This document shows positions 8,567 through 16,704 of a DNA stretch of 64,000 bases, piece by piece. Origin of the DNA: Sphingomonas_L flavalba_A (lineage in GTDB: Bacteria; Pseudomonadota; Alphaproteobacteria; Sphingomonadales; Sphingomonadaceae); contig NZ_CP180208.1 of NCBI RefSeq assembly GCF_047553045.1, positions 744,001-808,000 on the forward strand. Reading direction: 5' to 3'. The notes under the pieces are model-generated. The model worked only from the letters and a program-made list of their open reading frames with translations. It had not been told where the DNA came from and did not search any database. Numbering within the stretch: the stretch's first letter is position 1; each line of letters starts with the position of its first letter. Both the position numbers and the translations under genes were made by a program.

Positions 8567-9156
8567 GCCGCCTCCGGGGGAAACAGGCTGTCCACCGTCG
8601 CAACATCGCCGATCAATGCGATGTTGAACAGCGCCGCGTCGTGGACGTCTTGGCGGGCGGCCGAGCAGGCGTCGGCGGCGACGACAACCTCATAGCCCAT
8701 GTCGGCGCCGTGGCGGGCGCTGTGTTCGACCACCGAATTGGTGGCGACGCCGGCCATTACCAGCCGGGTCGCGCCCAGATCGCGCAGCACCGATTCCAGC
8801 GGGGAATCGAAAAACGCGTTGACCCGGTTGTGGGTGACGACCGCTTCGCCGGCCAGCGGCTCCAGCCCGGCGTGCCAGCCGACGCCCCAGCTCCCTTCCT
8901 CCATCGCGCCTGCGGCAACGACATTGCGAAAGATCGGCGCGTTGGTCCGTACGCCCGCGTGCCCGGCGGGAAAGGCGATGCGGACGTGGACGATCGGCAC
9001 GCCGGCCCGCCGGGCGCCGGCCAGCAGCCGCTCCGCCGCCGCGATCACCGCGCCGCGCCGGTCGCTGCCCTCGGCGACGCCCAGCCGGATGCGCCCGTCC
9101 GGGTGCAGCACCTCGTTCTGGTAATGCAGCGCCAGCAGCACGGTGCCGCCGGTCAC
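8563..9156 (-). CDS. Isochorismatase-fold ('cysteine hydrolase'-like) protein without the catalytic triad
   Basis: A 197-residue protein with the layout of the isochorismatase-like hydrolases: strand 1 (TVLLALHYQNEV), the VNAFFDSPL segment and the GVATNSVVEHSARHGADMGYEV segment. Family hydrolases use Asp, Lys and Cys. By motif alignment the positions here are His11 (for the Asp of 'DxQ'), His109 (for Lys) and Val142 (for Cys), with Ser141 beside it. The paralogue at 30290-30904 keeps all three residues. It is therefore unlikely to be a normal amidase, and may bind a substrate, act on an ether or ester by other chemistry, or use a metal through its histidines. It is coupled to the oxygenase beta gene and the SDR by four-base overlaps. 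Confidence 0.82.
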   Translation of the reverse strand: MTGGTVLLALHYQNEVLHPDGRIRLGVAEGSDRRGAVIAAAERLLAGARRAGVPIVHVRIAFPAGHAGVRTNAPIFRNVVAAGAMEEGSWGVGWHAGLEPLAGEAVVTHNRVNAFFDSPLESVLRDLGATRLVMAGVATNSVVEHSARHGADMGYEVVVAADACSAARQDVHDAALFNIALIGDVATVDSLFPPEAA

Positions 9157-9662
9157 AGAAACGCTTCCAGCGTCGCGTGCACCTCCTCGCTGTCGATCAG
9201 GTCGATCCGCTTCTCGACGATGGCGAAGCCACCGCCGCGCGGCACCAGCCGGTGGGTGTAGAAGCCGGAAAGCAGCCGCTGCGGCAGCGACAGCCGGCTT
9301 TCCGCCATCAGGAAGGTGGAATGGACGACGGTTTCGCCCGCCACCGTCGCGGTGCCGAGGCGGATGTTGCCGACTATGCGCGCGGCGTGGACCTGCGGCT
9401 GCTGCGACCAGGCGCGCTTCTCCTCCAGCCGGCGGGCGCGGACCTCGCGCATCATCGCGTCCTCGTAGAACAGCGAGACGTGGTTGATCGGGTCCGGCTG
9501 GTCGGGGCGGAGCGGCGCCCAGTACATGCCGTCGGGGGTGAACAGCTCCAGCCAGTCGAACCAGCGCCGCTGGTCGAGCAGCGCCGCCTCCTCGAACAGG
9601 AAGGCGGTCACGGCGGCAAGGGTGTCGGCCGGGGATGCGGTTGTGGTGGCGGTGGCGTTCAT
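9153..9662 (-). CDS. Aromatic ring-hydroxylating dioxygenase, beta subunit
   Basis: A 169-residue SnoaL/NTF2-fold subunit. It has the family N-terminal helix followed by LLDQRRWFDWLELFTPDGMYWAPL, the usual signature of dioxygenase small subunits, and a C-terminal strand set ending near IVEKRIDLIDS. It assembles with the alpha subunit into an alpha3beta3 hexamer and has a structural role. Its start lies one base after the alpha stop, so the two are translationally coupled. Confidence 0.9.
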   Translation of the reverse strand: MNATATTTASPADTLAAVTAFLFEEAALLDQRRWFDWLELFTPDGMYWAPLRPDQPDPINHVSLFYEDAMMREVRARRLEEKRAWSQQPQVHAARIVGNIRLGTATVAGETVVHSTFLMAESRLSLPQRLLSGFYTHRLVPRGGGFAIVEKRIDLIDSEEVHATLEAFL

Positions 9663-9663
9663 C

Positions 9664-10968
9664 TCAGGCCTCCTCGCCCATATATTCGGCCCAGGCGCGG
9701 AACTGGTTCCGCATCGGCAGCTCGCTCAGCCCGCCGCCGGTGTAGCGCCCGTTGCCGTCGCCCTGCTCGCGCCCCGCCTCGCGGTGCAGGCTGACCCAGT
9801 CGCCACCGTCGGTCGCCAGCCCTTCCTGAACCCGGGCATAGACCTCGATGTCGTCGGGCATGACGTTGGACGACGGCGAATTGACGATGTTGGCGTAGGT
9901 GATCGAACGCTGGAAATAGTCCTCCGGCGCGCCCTTCAGACGGAATGTGTATATCTCGACCAGCGTCCGGTCGACCGCGACCGGCCGGATGACGCGCAGC
10001 TGCTGGAACGAGGTGTGCGGCGCGCAGCTCGGGTAGATGATCGAATTATGGCGCTGGACGGACAATATCTCGTGCGTCTTTTCCGGCCCGTGCACCGCTT
10101 CCAGCGCCGCCTGGTGGCCCAGCGACACCGGGTCGGTCGGAGGGGTGAAGATCGCGCCCATGTAGCTGTGGCCGCGGTCGTAGGCGACCATCTCCAGCCC
10201 GGCCCAGAAGTCATAAGGCTCGCCATTGCCTTCGATGATGTGGAGCTGGAACGGCATCTGGCCGCCGTCGCCGCGATGCTGGTATTCGGCGCGGGCGGCG
10301 TTGACCGCGCTTTCGTGCGTGACCATCGGGTGTGACGTATCATTCAGATTTTCAAAGAAAATCTTCCAGTTCGACCGCTGCCAGACGCGGAACACGCCCC
10401 CGGCAACCTCGACTTCCCCTTCCGGCGCGCGGTCGCAGAAATTGTCCAGTGTCAGCCGGATGTCGCCTAGGAACTCCTCCAGCGACGGTCCAGATTCCGC
10501 AAGCCTCGCGAAGACAAAACCCCGATAACTTTGCTGGCAGGCAACCCGCCGCACGGAGAATGCCGGGTCGCGCAGGTCGAACCGCGTATCCTCATACCCC
10601 TCCCGCGCCGGCACCGACAGCAACCGGCCGTCGCAGCGGAAATTCCAGCCGTGGAACGGGCACCGCAGGAACCGCCCGGCATTGCCGCACGGCTGGGCGA
10701 GCAGCTTGGCGCCCTTGTGCGGGCAGCGGTTGTAGAGGACGTGCGGCTTGCCGTCCTCCCCGCGCACCATCACCACCGCCTCGCGCCCGATCAGCGCCTG
10801 ATGATAGTCGCCGACATTGGGGATCTGGCTCTCATGGCCGACATAGACCCAGGCGTGGCCGAAGATGCGGTCCATCTCCAGCTCGAACAGATCGGGGTCG
10901 ACATAGACCGATTTGTGGACGCGGTCTGGTTCGACCAGCGTATCGATGGCAGGCGGTTGGCGGGTCAT
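9664..10968 (-). CDS. Aromatic ring-hydroxylating dioxygenase, alpha subunit
   Basis: A 434-residue catalytic subunit. The Rieske ligands are CPHKGAK and, 20 residues after its histidine, CPFHGW. The catalytic domain has NWKIFFENLNDTSHPMVTHES, providing the two iron histidines in 'D.SH....H'. With the adjacent beta subunit and a reductase carrying both flavin and plant-type cluster, this looks like a two-component (class IB-like) dioxygenase. The open frame runs up to 11031, but I place the start at the ATG at 10968 because GGAGG sits just upstream and the longer version would overlap the reductase gene. The substrate is not readable. 'D.SH' instead of 'D.YH' sets it apart from the enzyme at 180-1424. 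Confidence 0.9.
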   Translation of the reverse strand: MTRQPPAIDTLVEPDRVHKSVYVDPDLFELEMDRIFGHAWVYVGHESQIPNVGDYHQALIGREAVVMVRGEDGKPHVLYNRCPHKGAKLLAQPCGNAGRFLRCPFHGWNFRCDGRLLSVPAREGYEDTRFDLRDPAFSVRRVACQQSYRGFVFARLAESGPSLEEFLGDIRLTLDNFCDRAPEGEVEVAGGVFRVWQRSNWKIFFENLNDTSHPMVTHESAVNAARAEYQHRGDGGQMPFQLHIIEGNGEPYDFWAGLEMVAYDRGHSYMGAIFTPPTDPVSLGHQAALEAVHGPEKTHEILSVQRHNSIIYPSCAPHTSFQQLRVIRPVAVDRTLVEIYTFRLKGAPEDYFQRSITYANIVNSPSSNVMPDDIEVYARVQEGLATDGGDWVSLHREAGREQGDGNGRYTGGGLSELPMRNQFRAWAEYMGEEA

Positions 10969-10987
10969 CCTATCCTCCAGCAAGGTA

Positions 10988-11944
10988 TCAGGCATCGAGC
11001 ACCAGACGCTCGCCCTTGGCGCGCGACACACAGGTGCAGATCAGTTTTCCGGCGCGTTTCTCGCGCTCGCTCAGGTTCATATCGCGGTGGTCCGGCTCGC
11101 CCTCGATCACGTCGGTGACGCAGATGCCGCATTCGCCGCGCCGGCAGTCGAACAGCGGATCGAGGCCGATCGCCTCCATCACCTCCAGTATTGTGCGGCC
11201 GACCGGCACCTCCGCCGTCTTGCCGCTGCGCGCGAAGACGGCGGTGAACGGGCGGTCGCCGGCCTGCGGGTCGTCGGCGCCGAACAGCTCGAAATGCAGG
11301 CGCGCGTCCGGCCAGCCCGCCGCCCTCGCCGCCGCCAGCGTCGCCGCGATCAGCGGGCGTGGCCCGCAGACATAGAGGTGCCGGCCCTCGCGCGGCCCGG
11401 CGACCAGCGCCTGCAGGTCCAGCCCCTTGGCCGGATCGCCGCCGTCGCACACCAGCCGCGCGCCGGGCATCGCCGCTACCTCGTCGGCATAGGCCATCGC
11501 CGCGCGGTGGCGGCCGGCATAGTGGATCTCCGCCCCGCGCCCGCCCAGCGCGCGCGCCATCGCCAGGATCGGCGTGATGCCGATGCCGCCGGCGATCAGC
11601 AGGCTCTCCGTCGCCGTCGTGACCAGCGGAAAGTCGTTGCGCGGGCTGCCGACGCGGATCGTGTCACCGACGCCGAGGCCATGCATGAAGCGTGATCCGC
11701 CCCGTCCATTGCCGCTCAGCGCCACCGCGATCCGGTAGGCGTCGATCTCGCCCGGCGCATTGACCAGCGAATAGGCGCGCATGCCGGATCGGCCATCGGG
11801 CAGGCGCACCTCGCACTCGACATGCGCGCCGGCGGCGAAGCCGTCGAGGTGGCGCCCATCGGCCGGGGCGAGCGCGAACTCGCGCACCGCTTCCGCGCGC
11901 TGAACTGCCTCCACCACCTGCATCGGCCTCAACACGCACGGCAC
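10988..11944 (-). CDS. Oxygenase reductase: FAD, NAD and C-terminal plant-type [2Fe-2S] domains (VanB/phthalate dioxygenase reductase type)
   Basis: About 318 residues. Domain order is flavin-binding (RAYSL near residue 57), NAD-binding (IAGGIGITP, then YVCGP), and a C-terminal plant-type ferredoxin with CRRGECGIC and a fourth cysteine in ICTCVS. This order is that of the phthalate dioxygenase reductase/VanB family. It transfers electrons from NADH to the adjacent Rieske oxygenase. The frame opens with GTG at 11944, and an ATG at 11923 preceded by TTGAGG is an equally good start, giving 311 residues. It is the first gene of the minus-strand oxygenase operon. Confidence 0.92.
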   Translation of the reverse strand: MPCVLRPMQVVEAVQRAEAVREFALAPADGRHLDGFAAGAHVECEVRLPDGRSGMRAYSLVNAPGEIDAYRIAVALSGNGRGGSRFMHGLGVGDTIRVGSPRNDFPLVTTATESLLIAGGIGITPILAMARALGGRGAEIHYAGRHRAAMAYADEVAAMPGARLVCDGGDPAKGLDLQALVAGPREGRHLYVCGPRPLIAATLAAARAAGWPDARLHFELFGADDPQAGDRPFTAVFARSGKTAEVPVGRTILEVMEAIGLDPLFDCRRGECGICVTDVIEGEPDHRDMNLSEREKRAGKLICTCVSRAKGERLVLDA

Positions 11945-12000
11945 CTCTGTCGTCGGGCGGCGGGCGCCCGTGATCTGCTTCCGCGAGTATCATTCGCTGT

Positions 12001-12026
12001 CCGGCGGCGGCGGACAACGCCGCCGG
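12001..12026. other. GC-rich hairpin between regulator and oxygenase operon
   Basis: A nine-base perfect inverted repeat, CCGGCGGCG at 12001-12009 and CGCCGCCGG at 12018-12026, with an eight-base loop. It lies between the stop of the AraC gene and the start of the reductase gene. There is no T-run on either strand, so it is at best a weak or Rho-assisted terminator for the regulator transcript, or a leader hairpin of the oxygenase operon. Confidence 0.35.
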
Positions 12027-12089
12027 CTGGTCAATTCATGCAGGGGCTATCCAGAAACGGAAGCAATCCGACAGGCGCGGTGCGCCCGC

Positions 12090-13091
12090 TCAGGCGGGGG
12101 GACTGCGGCGCGCCCGATCCAGCGTCGCGTGCGGCGGTTCTCCGAAACGGTCGCGGTAGAGGCTGGAGAAGCGGCCGGGGTGACGGAAGCCGACGCAGGC
12201 GGCGACATGCGCGACGGTGACGGCGTGCCCGCTGGTCAGCCGCGTCCGGGCTTCGTCGAGACGGGTCTGGCGCAGCCATTCGATCGGGCTGGTCCCGCGG
12301 AAACGCCGGAAAGCGGCGTGGAGGGTGCGGGCGCTGACCCCTGCCGCCGCCGCAATACCCTCCATATCGATATCGTCGCCCAGATGGCGGCGCATGAAAT
12401 CCTCTGCCCGGCGCAGGTGATAGGGCACGGCCGGCCCAACGGGTGCAGCGGGTGCGCCATCGGCGTGGTTGAGCAACAGATGGTGTGCCAGCATCTCCAT
12501 CGCCAGCGCCCCGGTTGCATCGCGAGCGGCGGAACCGGCCGCCGGGTGGGCGATCAGATAGCGGGCCAGTGCGGTCATCGACAGGCCGGTGGCGCTGTCC
12601 AGCGCAAAGGTCGTGTCGAACGCGAAACGCGCCGGAGCCGGCCGGCCGGTCAGCGTCTCTGCCGCGCGAGCCAACGTCGCCCGCTGGATCGGGATGATCA
12701 GCTGTTCGCAGTCCGCTGACCAGCGCAGGCTGCGCTGGTCCAGTGATTCCAGGATCAGTCCATGGTCCGCCGGGCAGATCGTGATGCCGCCGGCATGTTC
12801 GACCTGGATCCAGCCGGACAGCACCAGTTGCAGCATGACGAAGCCGGAGGACGGTTCCGGCCTGACCGCGACTTCCGATCCGTAGCGCAGCTTGACCAGC
12901 GACAGGCCGCCGACTGGCATACGGCTAAGGCTGGCGTCGCAGCGGCGGCTGGGGGCGGCCAGTTCCATCTCGTGCGGGCACAGCACGCTGGCAACGCCGG
13001 AACATATCGCGCTGGGCGTGTGGCCGGCGAACACCTGAAAGGCGTCAAGCCGGCCCGCTTCCAGCCGCAATGCCGACAGCGCCGCCGTCAT
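12090..13091 (-). CDS. AraC/XylS family transcriptional regulator
   Basis: A 333-residue regulator with a variable N-terminal sensor domain (beta-rich, containing GFVMLQLVLSGWIQVEHAGG, like the AraC_binding_2 group) and a C-terminal double helix-turn-helix (IAAAAGVSARTLHAAFRRFRGTSPIEWLRQTRL, then VAHVAACVGFRHPGRFSSLYRDRFG). It lies directly upstream of, and on the same strand as, the reductase-oxygenase operon, and is the likely effector-responsive activator of it. No strong ribosome site precedes the ATG, so expression may be low. Confidence 0.9.
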   Translation of the reverse strand: MTAALSALRLEAGRLDAFQVFAGHTPSAICSGVASVLCPHEMELAAPSRRCDASLSRMPVGGLSLVKLRYGSEVAVRPEPSSGFVMLQLVLSGWIQVEHAGGITICPADHGLILESLDQRSLRWSADCEQLIIPIQRATLARAAETLTGRPAPARFAFDTTFALDSATGLSMTALARYLIAHPAAGSAARDATGALAMEMLAHHLLLNHADGAPAAPVGPAVPYHLRRAEDFMRRHLGDDIDMEGIAAAAGVSARTLHAAFRRFRGTSPIEWLRQTRLDEARTRLTSGHAVTVAHVAACVGFRHPGRFSSLYRDRFGEPPHATLDRARRSPPA

Positions 13092-13230
13092 GGGGAGGCG
13101 CGCTGTCGGGGTGGGGTATAAAGCGGCATCCTTATCCTCTTATGCGGCGAGCTCTGCCGGTCGTCGGTCGTGCATTAGGCGGGCAGGGCGGCGCGCGTGT
13201 CAAGGCCGTGGCAGTGCCGCCTGCCGTGCC

Positions 13231-14145
13231 CTATCGCCGCAGGGTGCTGGGCGGGACGCCGAACCGGCGCCTGAACAGCCGGGTGAAATGGCTGCTGTCG
13301 TTGAAGCCTGCGGCATAAGCGATCTGGCCGATCGAACGATAGTCGTCGCGCGCGCCGAGCCAGCGGTGCGCCTGATCGAGCCGCAGGTCGCACAACCAGT
13401 GACCCGGCGTGGTGCCGGCTTCCGCGAACAGGCGGTAGAGGCTGCGGCGAGAGAGGCCGAAATGCGCGGCGATCGCCTCTACATCCAGCTCCGGGTCGCC
13501 GACCCGCGTTTCCGCCCAGGCGCGCATGCGGGCAATGGCGGCGTCGGCCCGGGCGCGCGACAGGCTCCTGTCGGCCGGGCGGTCCTCCAGCGCGCGGTCG
13601 AGCATCGCCATGGTTACAGACAGGGTGACGGCGCTGTCGCGCGCGTCGCAGGCGGCGCCGCCGGTGGTGAAGGTGCGGATCATCGCCGACAGCATCCGCC
13701 CGACGCCGTGCTGGCCGGAAATCGGCAAGCCGTAGAGCCGGTCGACGTCGGCGCGTAGCTGGTTGACCAGCTCGCGCGGCGCGCCGAGCACGACGGAGCG
13801 GTTGCGGGTCGGCGCGTCGATGATGCACGGCGCGCGCGAATCCATCAGCACCATGTCGCCGCCGGTCAGCGCGACCTTGCGATCGTAATGGTCGACGACA
13901 AGGTCGCCAGCGAGTGGCATGAGGATGAAGGCGCGGGCAGCCCATTGTTCGGTGAGGGCGGGGCGGATGCTCCTCACCGCGCGCGCGCGGATCAGAAAGC
14001 CGTCGAACGGGCCGAGAGCAACCGGAGCGAGCCCCCCGGCGGCCTGCCCGTCGGTGGTCGTTGGTTCGGTCTCGAACGCGCCATAAACTGCCTTCAGCGA
14101 ACGGGCGAAGCCAGCAAGGCCCGTCGCCTGTGACCTGGATTCCAT
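13231..14145 (-). CDS. AraC family transcriptional regulator, divergent from a TonB receptor
   Basis: About 304 residues from the ATG at 14145 (GCGGAG seven bases upstream). The frame also offers an ATG at 14184 and stays open to 14475. The N-terminal part matches the AraC_binding_2 sensor pattern. The C-terminus has the double helix-turn-helix (IAAHFGLSRRSLYRLFAEAGTTPGHWLCDLRL and IAYAAGFNDSSHFTRLFRRRFG). It is transcribed away from the TonB receptor at 14430, and the gap contains a 21-bp-spaced direct repeat that suits AraC/XylS binding. It probably activates the receptor and deacetylase genes. It is a different subgroup from the regulator at 12090-13091. Confidence 0.88.
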   Translation of the reverse strand: MESRSQATGLAGFARSLKAVYGAFETEPTTTDGQAAGGLAPVALGPFDGFLIRARAVRSIRPALTEQWAARAFILMPLAGDLVVDHYDRKVALTGGDMVLMDSRAPCIIDAPTRNRSVVLGAPRELVNQLRADVDRLYGLPISGQHGVGRMLSAMIRTFTTGGAACDARDSAVTLSVTMAMLDRALEDRPADRSLSRARADAAIARMRAWAETRVGDPELDVEAIAAHFGLSRRSLYRLFAEAGTTPGHWLCDLRLDQAHRWLGARDDYRSIGQIAYAAGFNDSSHFTRLFRRRFGVPPSTLRR

Positions 14146-14269
14146 CCTCCACTCCGCCGTTTGAAGAGAGGCAAAGGCCGTCATCGACCGGGCGAACAGC
14201 GCGGCATTGTCCGGGCGAATTGGATCGATTTCAAGTAAATTCGGTGGCTGACCGAGCAGGGCGCCGGGC

Positions 14270-14304
14270 TGGCACCCAGAGACCGGAGATTGGCACGGAC
14301 GGAC
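14270..14304 (+). promoter_or_regulatory. Candidate AraC/XylS operator: direct repeat with 21-bp period
   Basis: TGGCACCCAGAGAC begins at 14270 and TGGCACGGACGGAC at 14291, sharing TGGCACnnAnnGAC exactly 21 bases apart. Two helical turns between direct half-sites is the usual arrangement for XylS/AraC dimers. A third bare TGGCAC lies at 14326. The repeat is 126 bases upstream of the TonB receptor start and on the far side of the AraC gene start, in their shared intergenic region. Confidence 0.45.
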
Positions 14305-14429
14305 AGGACAGCGCGCCCGGCGGCGTGGCACAGCCCTGAGCAGCCGACCGTACGAAACGGGTCGGCGCGATAACAGAGCGAAGGGCCGCGGCGGACTGCC
14401 GACACCCTTCACGCAAGAGGGGATGGCAT

Positions 14430-16682
14430 GTGAGGACCCGTTACGCCCTGATCCTGTGCAGCGGCCTGACCGCACTGGCCGCGCCGGTGCTGGCCCAGGC
14501 GAATGCCGATGCGGATTCGATGGATATCGTCGTCACCGCGCAGAAACGTGCCCAGTCTGTGCAGGACATCGGCATCAGCATCACCGCGATCGGCGAGGAC
14601 GAACTGCGGCGAAGCCAGGCGACCGACATCGGCACGCTGGCCAACCAGATATCGAACGTCGTTGCGACGACCAGCTCGAACCTGCCCGCCTTCACCGTGC
14701 GCGGCATCGGCCTCAACGAATTCGCGTCGAACTTCGACTCCCCGGTCGCCGTCCATGTCGACGAGGTGTACAAGAGCAAGCCCTACATGGCGACGGTGCC
14801 GTTCTACGACATCCAGCGGGTCGAGGCGCTGAAAGGGCCGCAGGGCACGCTGTTCGGCCGCAACACCACCGGCGGATCGGTCAACTATTACACCGTCGAG
14901 CCGCAGTTCGATTCCTCTGGCGGGATGAACCTGTCGATCGACAATCACGGTCGCGGGCGGATCGACGGTTTCGTCAACACGATGCTCGGCGAGCAGACGG
15001 CGGTGCGCGGTTCCTACTTCGTCTCGCAGGGCCATGGCGGGCCGTATCGCAACCTGCTGACCGATAGCCGCTGGGGCAGCCCCAACCAACTGGCCGGGCG
15101 GCTTCAGGTGAAATGGCAGGGGGAGGGCACCACCATCCGCCTGATGGGCTACGGCTTTCGCGACAAGAGCGAGTTGGCGCCATACAAGAGTCCCGGCCTG
15201 TTCAATCCGGACGGGACGCTGTGCCCGCAGGTGTTTACCGGAGAGATCCGGCGTCGCCGCGACGCCTGCCTGAAATTCGGCCCGTTCGTGCCGGGGCCCA
15301 GCCTGCTCGGCCTGCGGGAATCGCAGAGCATCCGCACCTTCGCCGCCGACACGCCGTGGAAGGCCGACAACAGCGCCTATGGCGGCTATGCCCGGGTCGA
15401 GCAGGAAGCGGGGCCGCTGACCCTGACGTCGATCACCGCGTTCGACTATTTCAAGCGCGACCAGGTCGACGACCCGGACGATACGCCCTACGTCACCACC
15501 AACCAGAACCTCTACAGCCGGATCAGGCAGTTCTCGCAGGAGTTGCGGGCGACCGGCACGTTCGGGCGGCTGAATGTTCTGGTCGGCGGCTTCTACGAAC
15601 ATGACTCGATCCGCGATGTGGCGAGCGCCAATGTGGGAGAAAATCCGCTGGTCGGCCTGCCGCCTTTCGCGCCGCGCCTGGCCGCCGCCTTCACCCAGAA
15701 GGTGCGCTCGCTGGCGGTGTTCACCAACAACGAGCTGGCGCTGACCGATACGCTGTCGATCGTCGCAGGCCTGCGCTACACCAATGACAAGACCTCGCTC
15801 GACGCGAGCAGCTATCTGGGCGCCGACGATCCGACCGGGCCGACGCATATCGTCTCGCCGGCGATCCCGGTGTCCGACCTTGTCGACAGCCGGACGGACG
15901 GCACGACGTCCTTCCGCCTCGGCCTCAACTGGAAAGCGTCGGCGGACCAGCTGTTCTACGCGTCGATCTCGCGCGGCTTCCGCAGCGGCGGCTACAGCGT
16001 GCCGTTCGGCGGCGTCATCACCAGCTTCGATCCCGAAAAGCTGACCGCCTACGAGATCGGGTCGAAATCGCGGCTGGCGGGGCGGACGCTTGACCTGAAC
16101 CTGTCGGCCTTCTTCTACGACTATAAGGACTTGCAGACCAACGTCGACGATCCGCTGTCGCCGCTGGTGCCGATTACCCGCAACATCGGCGGATCGCGGA
16201 CCTACGGCGCCGAGGCGGACCTGACGTGGCGGCCGACGCCGACGACGCTGCTGCGTGTCGGCGGCAGCTATCTCGACGCGAAATACCGCAACACCAGCGC
16301 GGTCATCACCACCTATGCTGGGTCGATCGCGCTTGACGGTAAGCGGCCGGTCAACACGCCGAAATGGTCGGCGCAGGGCCTGTTGCAGCAGAGCGTGCCG
16401 GTCGGGCCGGACCTGGACCTGATCGGCAGCACCGATTTCAAGTATATCGGTGCGCGCTTCCTGGAATCGACCGGCCAGATCTTCGATCGCGCGCCGGCCT
16501 ATTGGGTGCAGAATGCCCGGCTGGCGCTGTCGAGCCGGACCGGCGGCTGGGAAGTGGCGCTGTGGGGCAAGAACATCTTCAACAAGGAATATCTGACCTA
16601 CATCAACAATGTCAGCTTCTTCCGTATCGAAATCTACGGCGAGCCGGTGTCCTACGGGCTTTCCGCGTCGTTCAAATTCTGA
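14430..16682 (+). CDS. TonB-dependent outer-membrane receptor
   Basis: A 750-residue receptor. The GTG start has AAGAGGGGA seven bases upstream. It has a Sec signal peptide (cleavage near APVLAQA), TonB box MDIVVTA, plug motif VEALKGPQGTLFGRNTTGGSVNYY and a barrel ending in SASFKF. The insert with three cysteines (LCPQVFTGEIRRRRDACLKF) may form a lid loop. It lies divergent from an AraC regulator and 22 bases before the deacetylase-fold gene, so the imported substrate may be acetylated or amide-linked. The ligand is unknown. Confidence 0.93.
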   Translation: MRTRYALILCSGLTALAAPVLAQANADADSMDIVVTAQKRAQSVQDIGISITAIGEDELRRSQATDIGTLANQISNVVATTSSNLPAFTVRGIGLNEFASNFDSPVAVHVDEVYKSKPYMATVPFYDIQRVEALKGPQGTLFGRNTTGGSVNYYTVEPQFDSSGGMNLSIDNHGRGRIDGFVNTMLGEQTAVRGSYFVSQGHGGPYRNLLTDSRWGSPNQLAGRLQVKWQGEGTTIRLMGYGFRDKSELAPYKSPGLFNPDGTLCPQVFTGEIRRRRDACLKFGPFVPGPSLLGLRESQSIRTFAADTPWKADNSAYGGYARVEQEAGPLTLTSITAFDYFKRDQVDDPDDTPYVTTNQNLYSRIRQFSQELRATGTFGRLNVLVGGFYEHDSIRDVASANVGENPLVGLPPFAPRLAAAFTQKVRSLAVFTNNELALTDTLSIVAGLRYTNDKTSLDASSYLGADDPTGPTHIVSPAIPVSDLVDSRTDGTTSFRLGLNWKASADQLFYASISRGFRSGGYSVPFGGVITSFDPEKLTAYEIGSKSRLAGRTLDLNLSAFFYDYKDLQTNVDDPLSPLVPITRNIGGSRTYGAEADLTWRPTPTTLLRVGGSYLDAKYRNTSAVITTYAGSIALDGKRPVNTPKWSAQGLLQQSVPVGPDLDLIGSTDFKYIGARFLESTGQIFDRAPAYWVQNARLALSSRTGGWEVALWGKNIFNKEYLTYINNVSFFRIEIYGEPVSYGLSASFKF

Positions 16683-16704
16683 TGCCGGCAGGGAGCCAAG
16701 CCGC

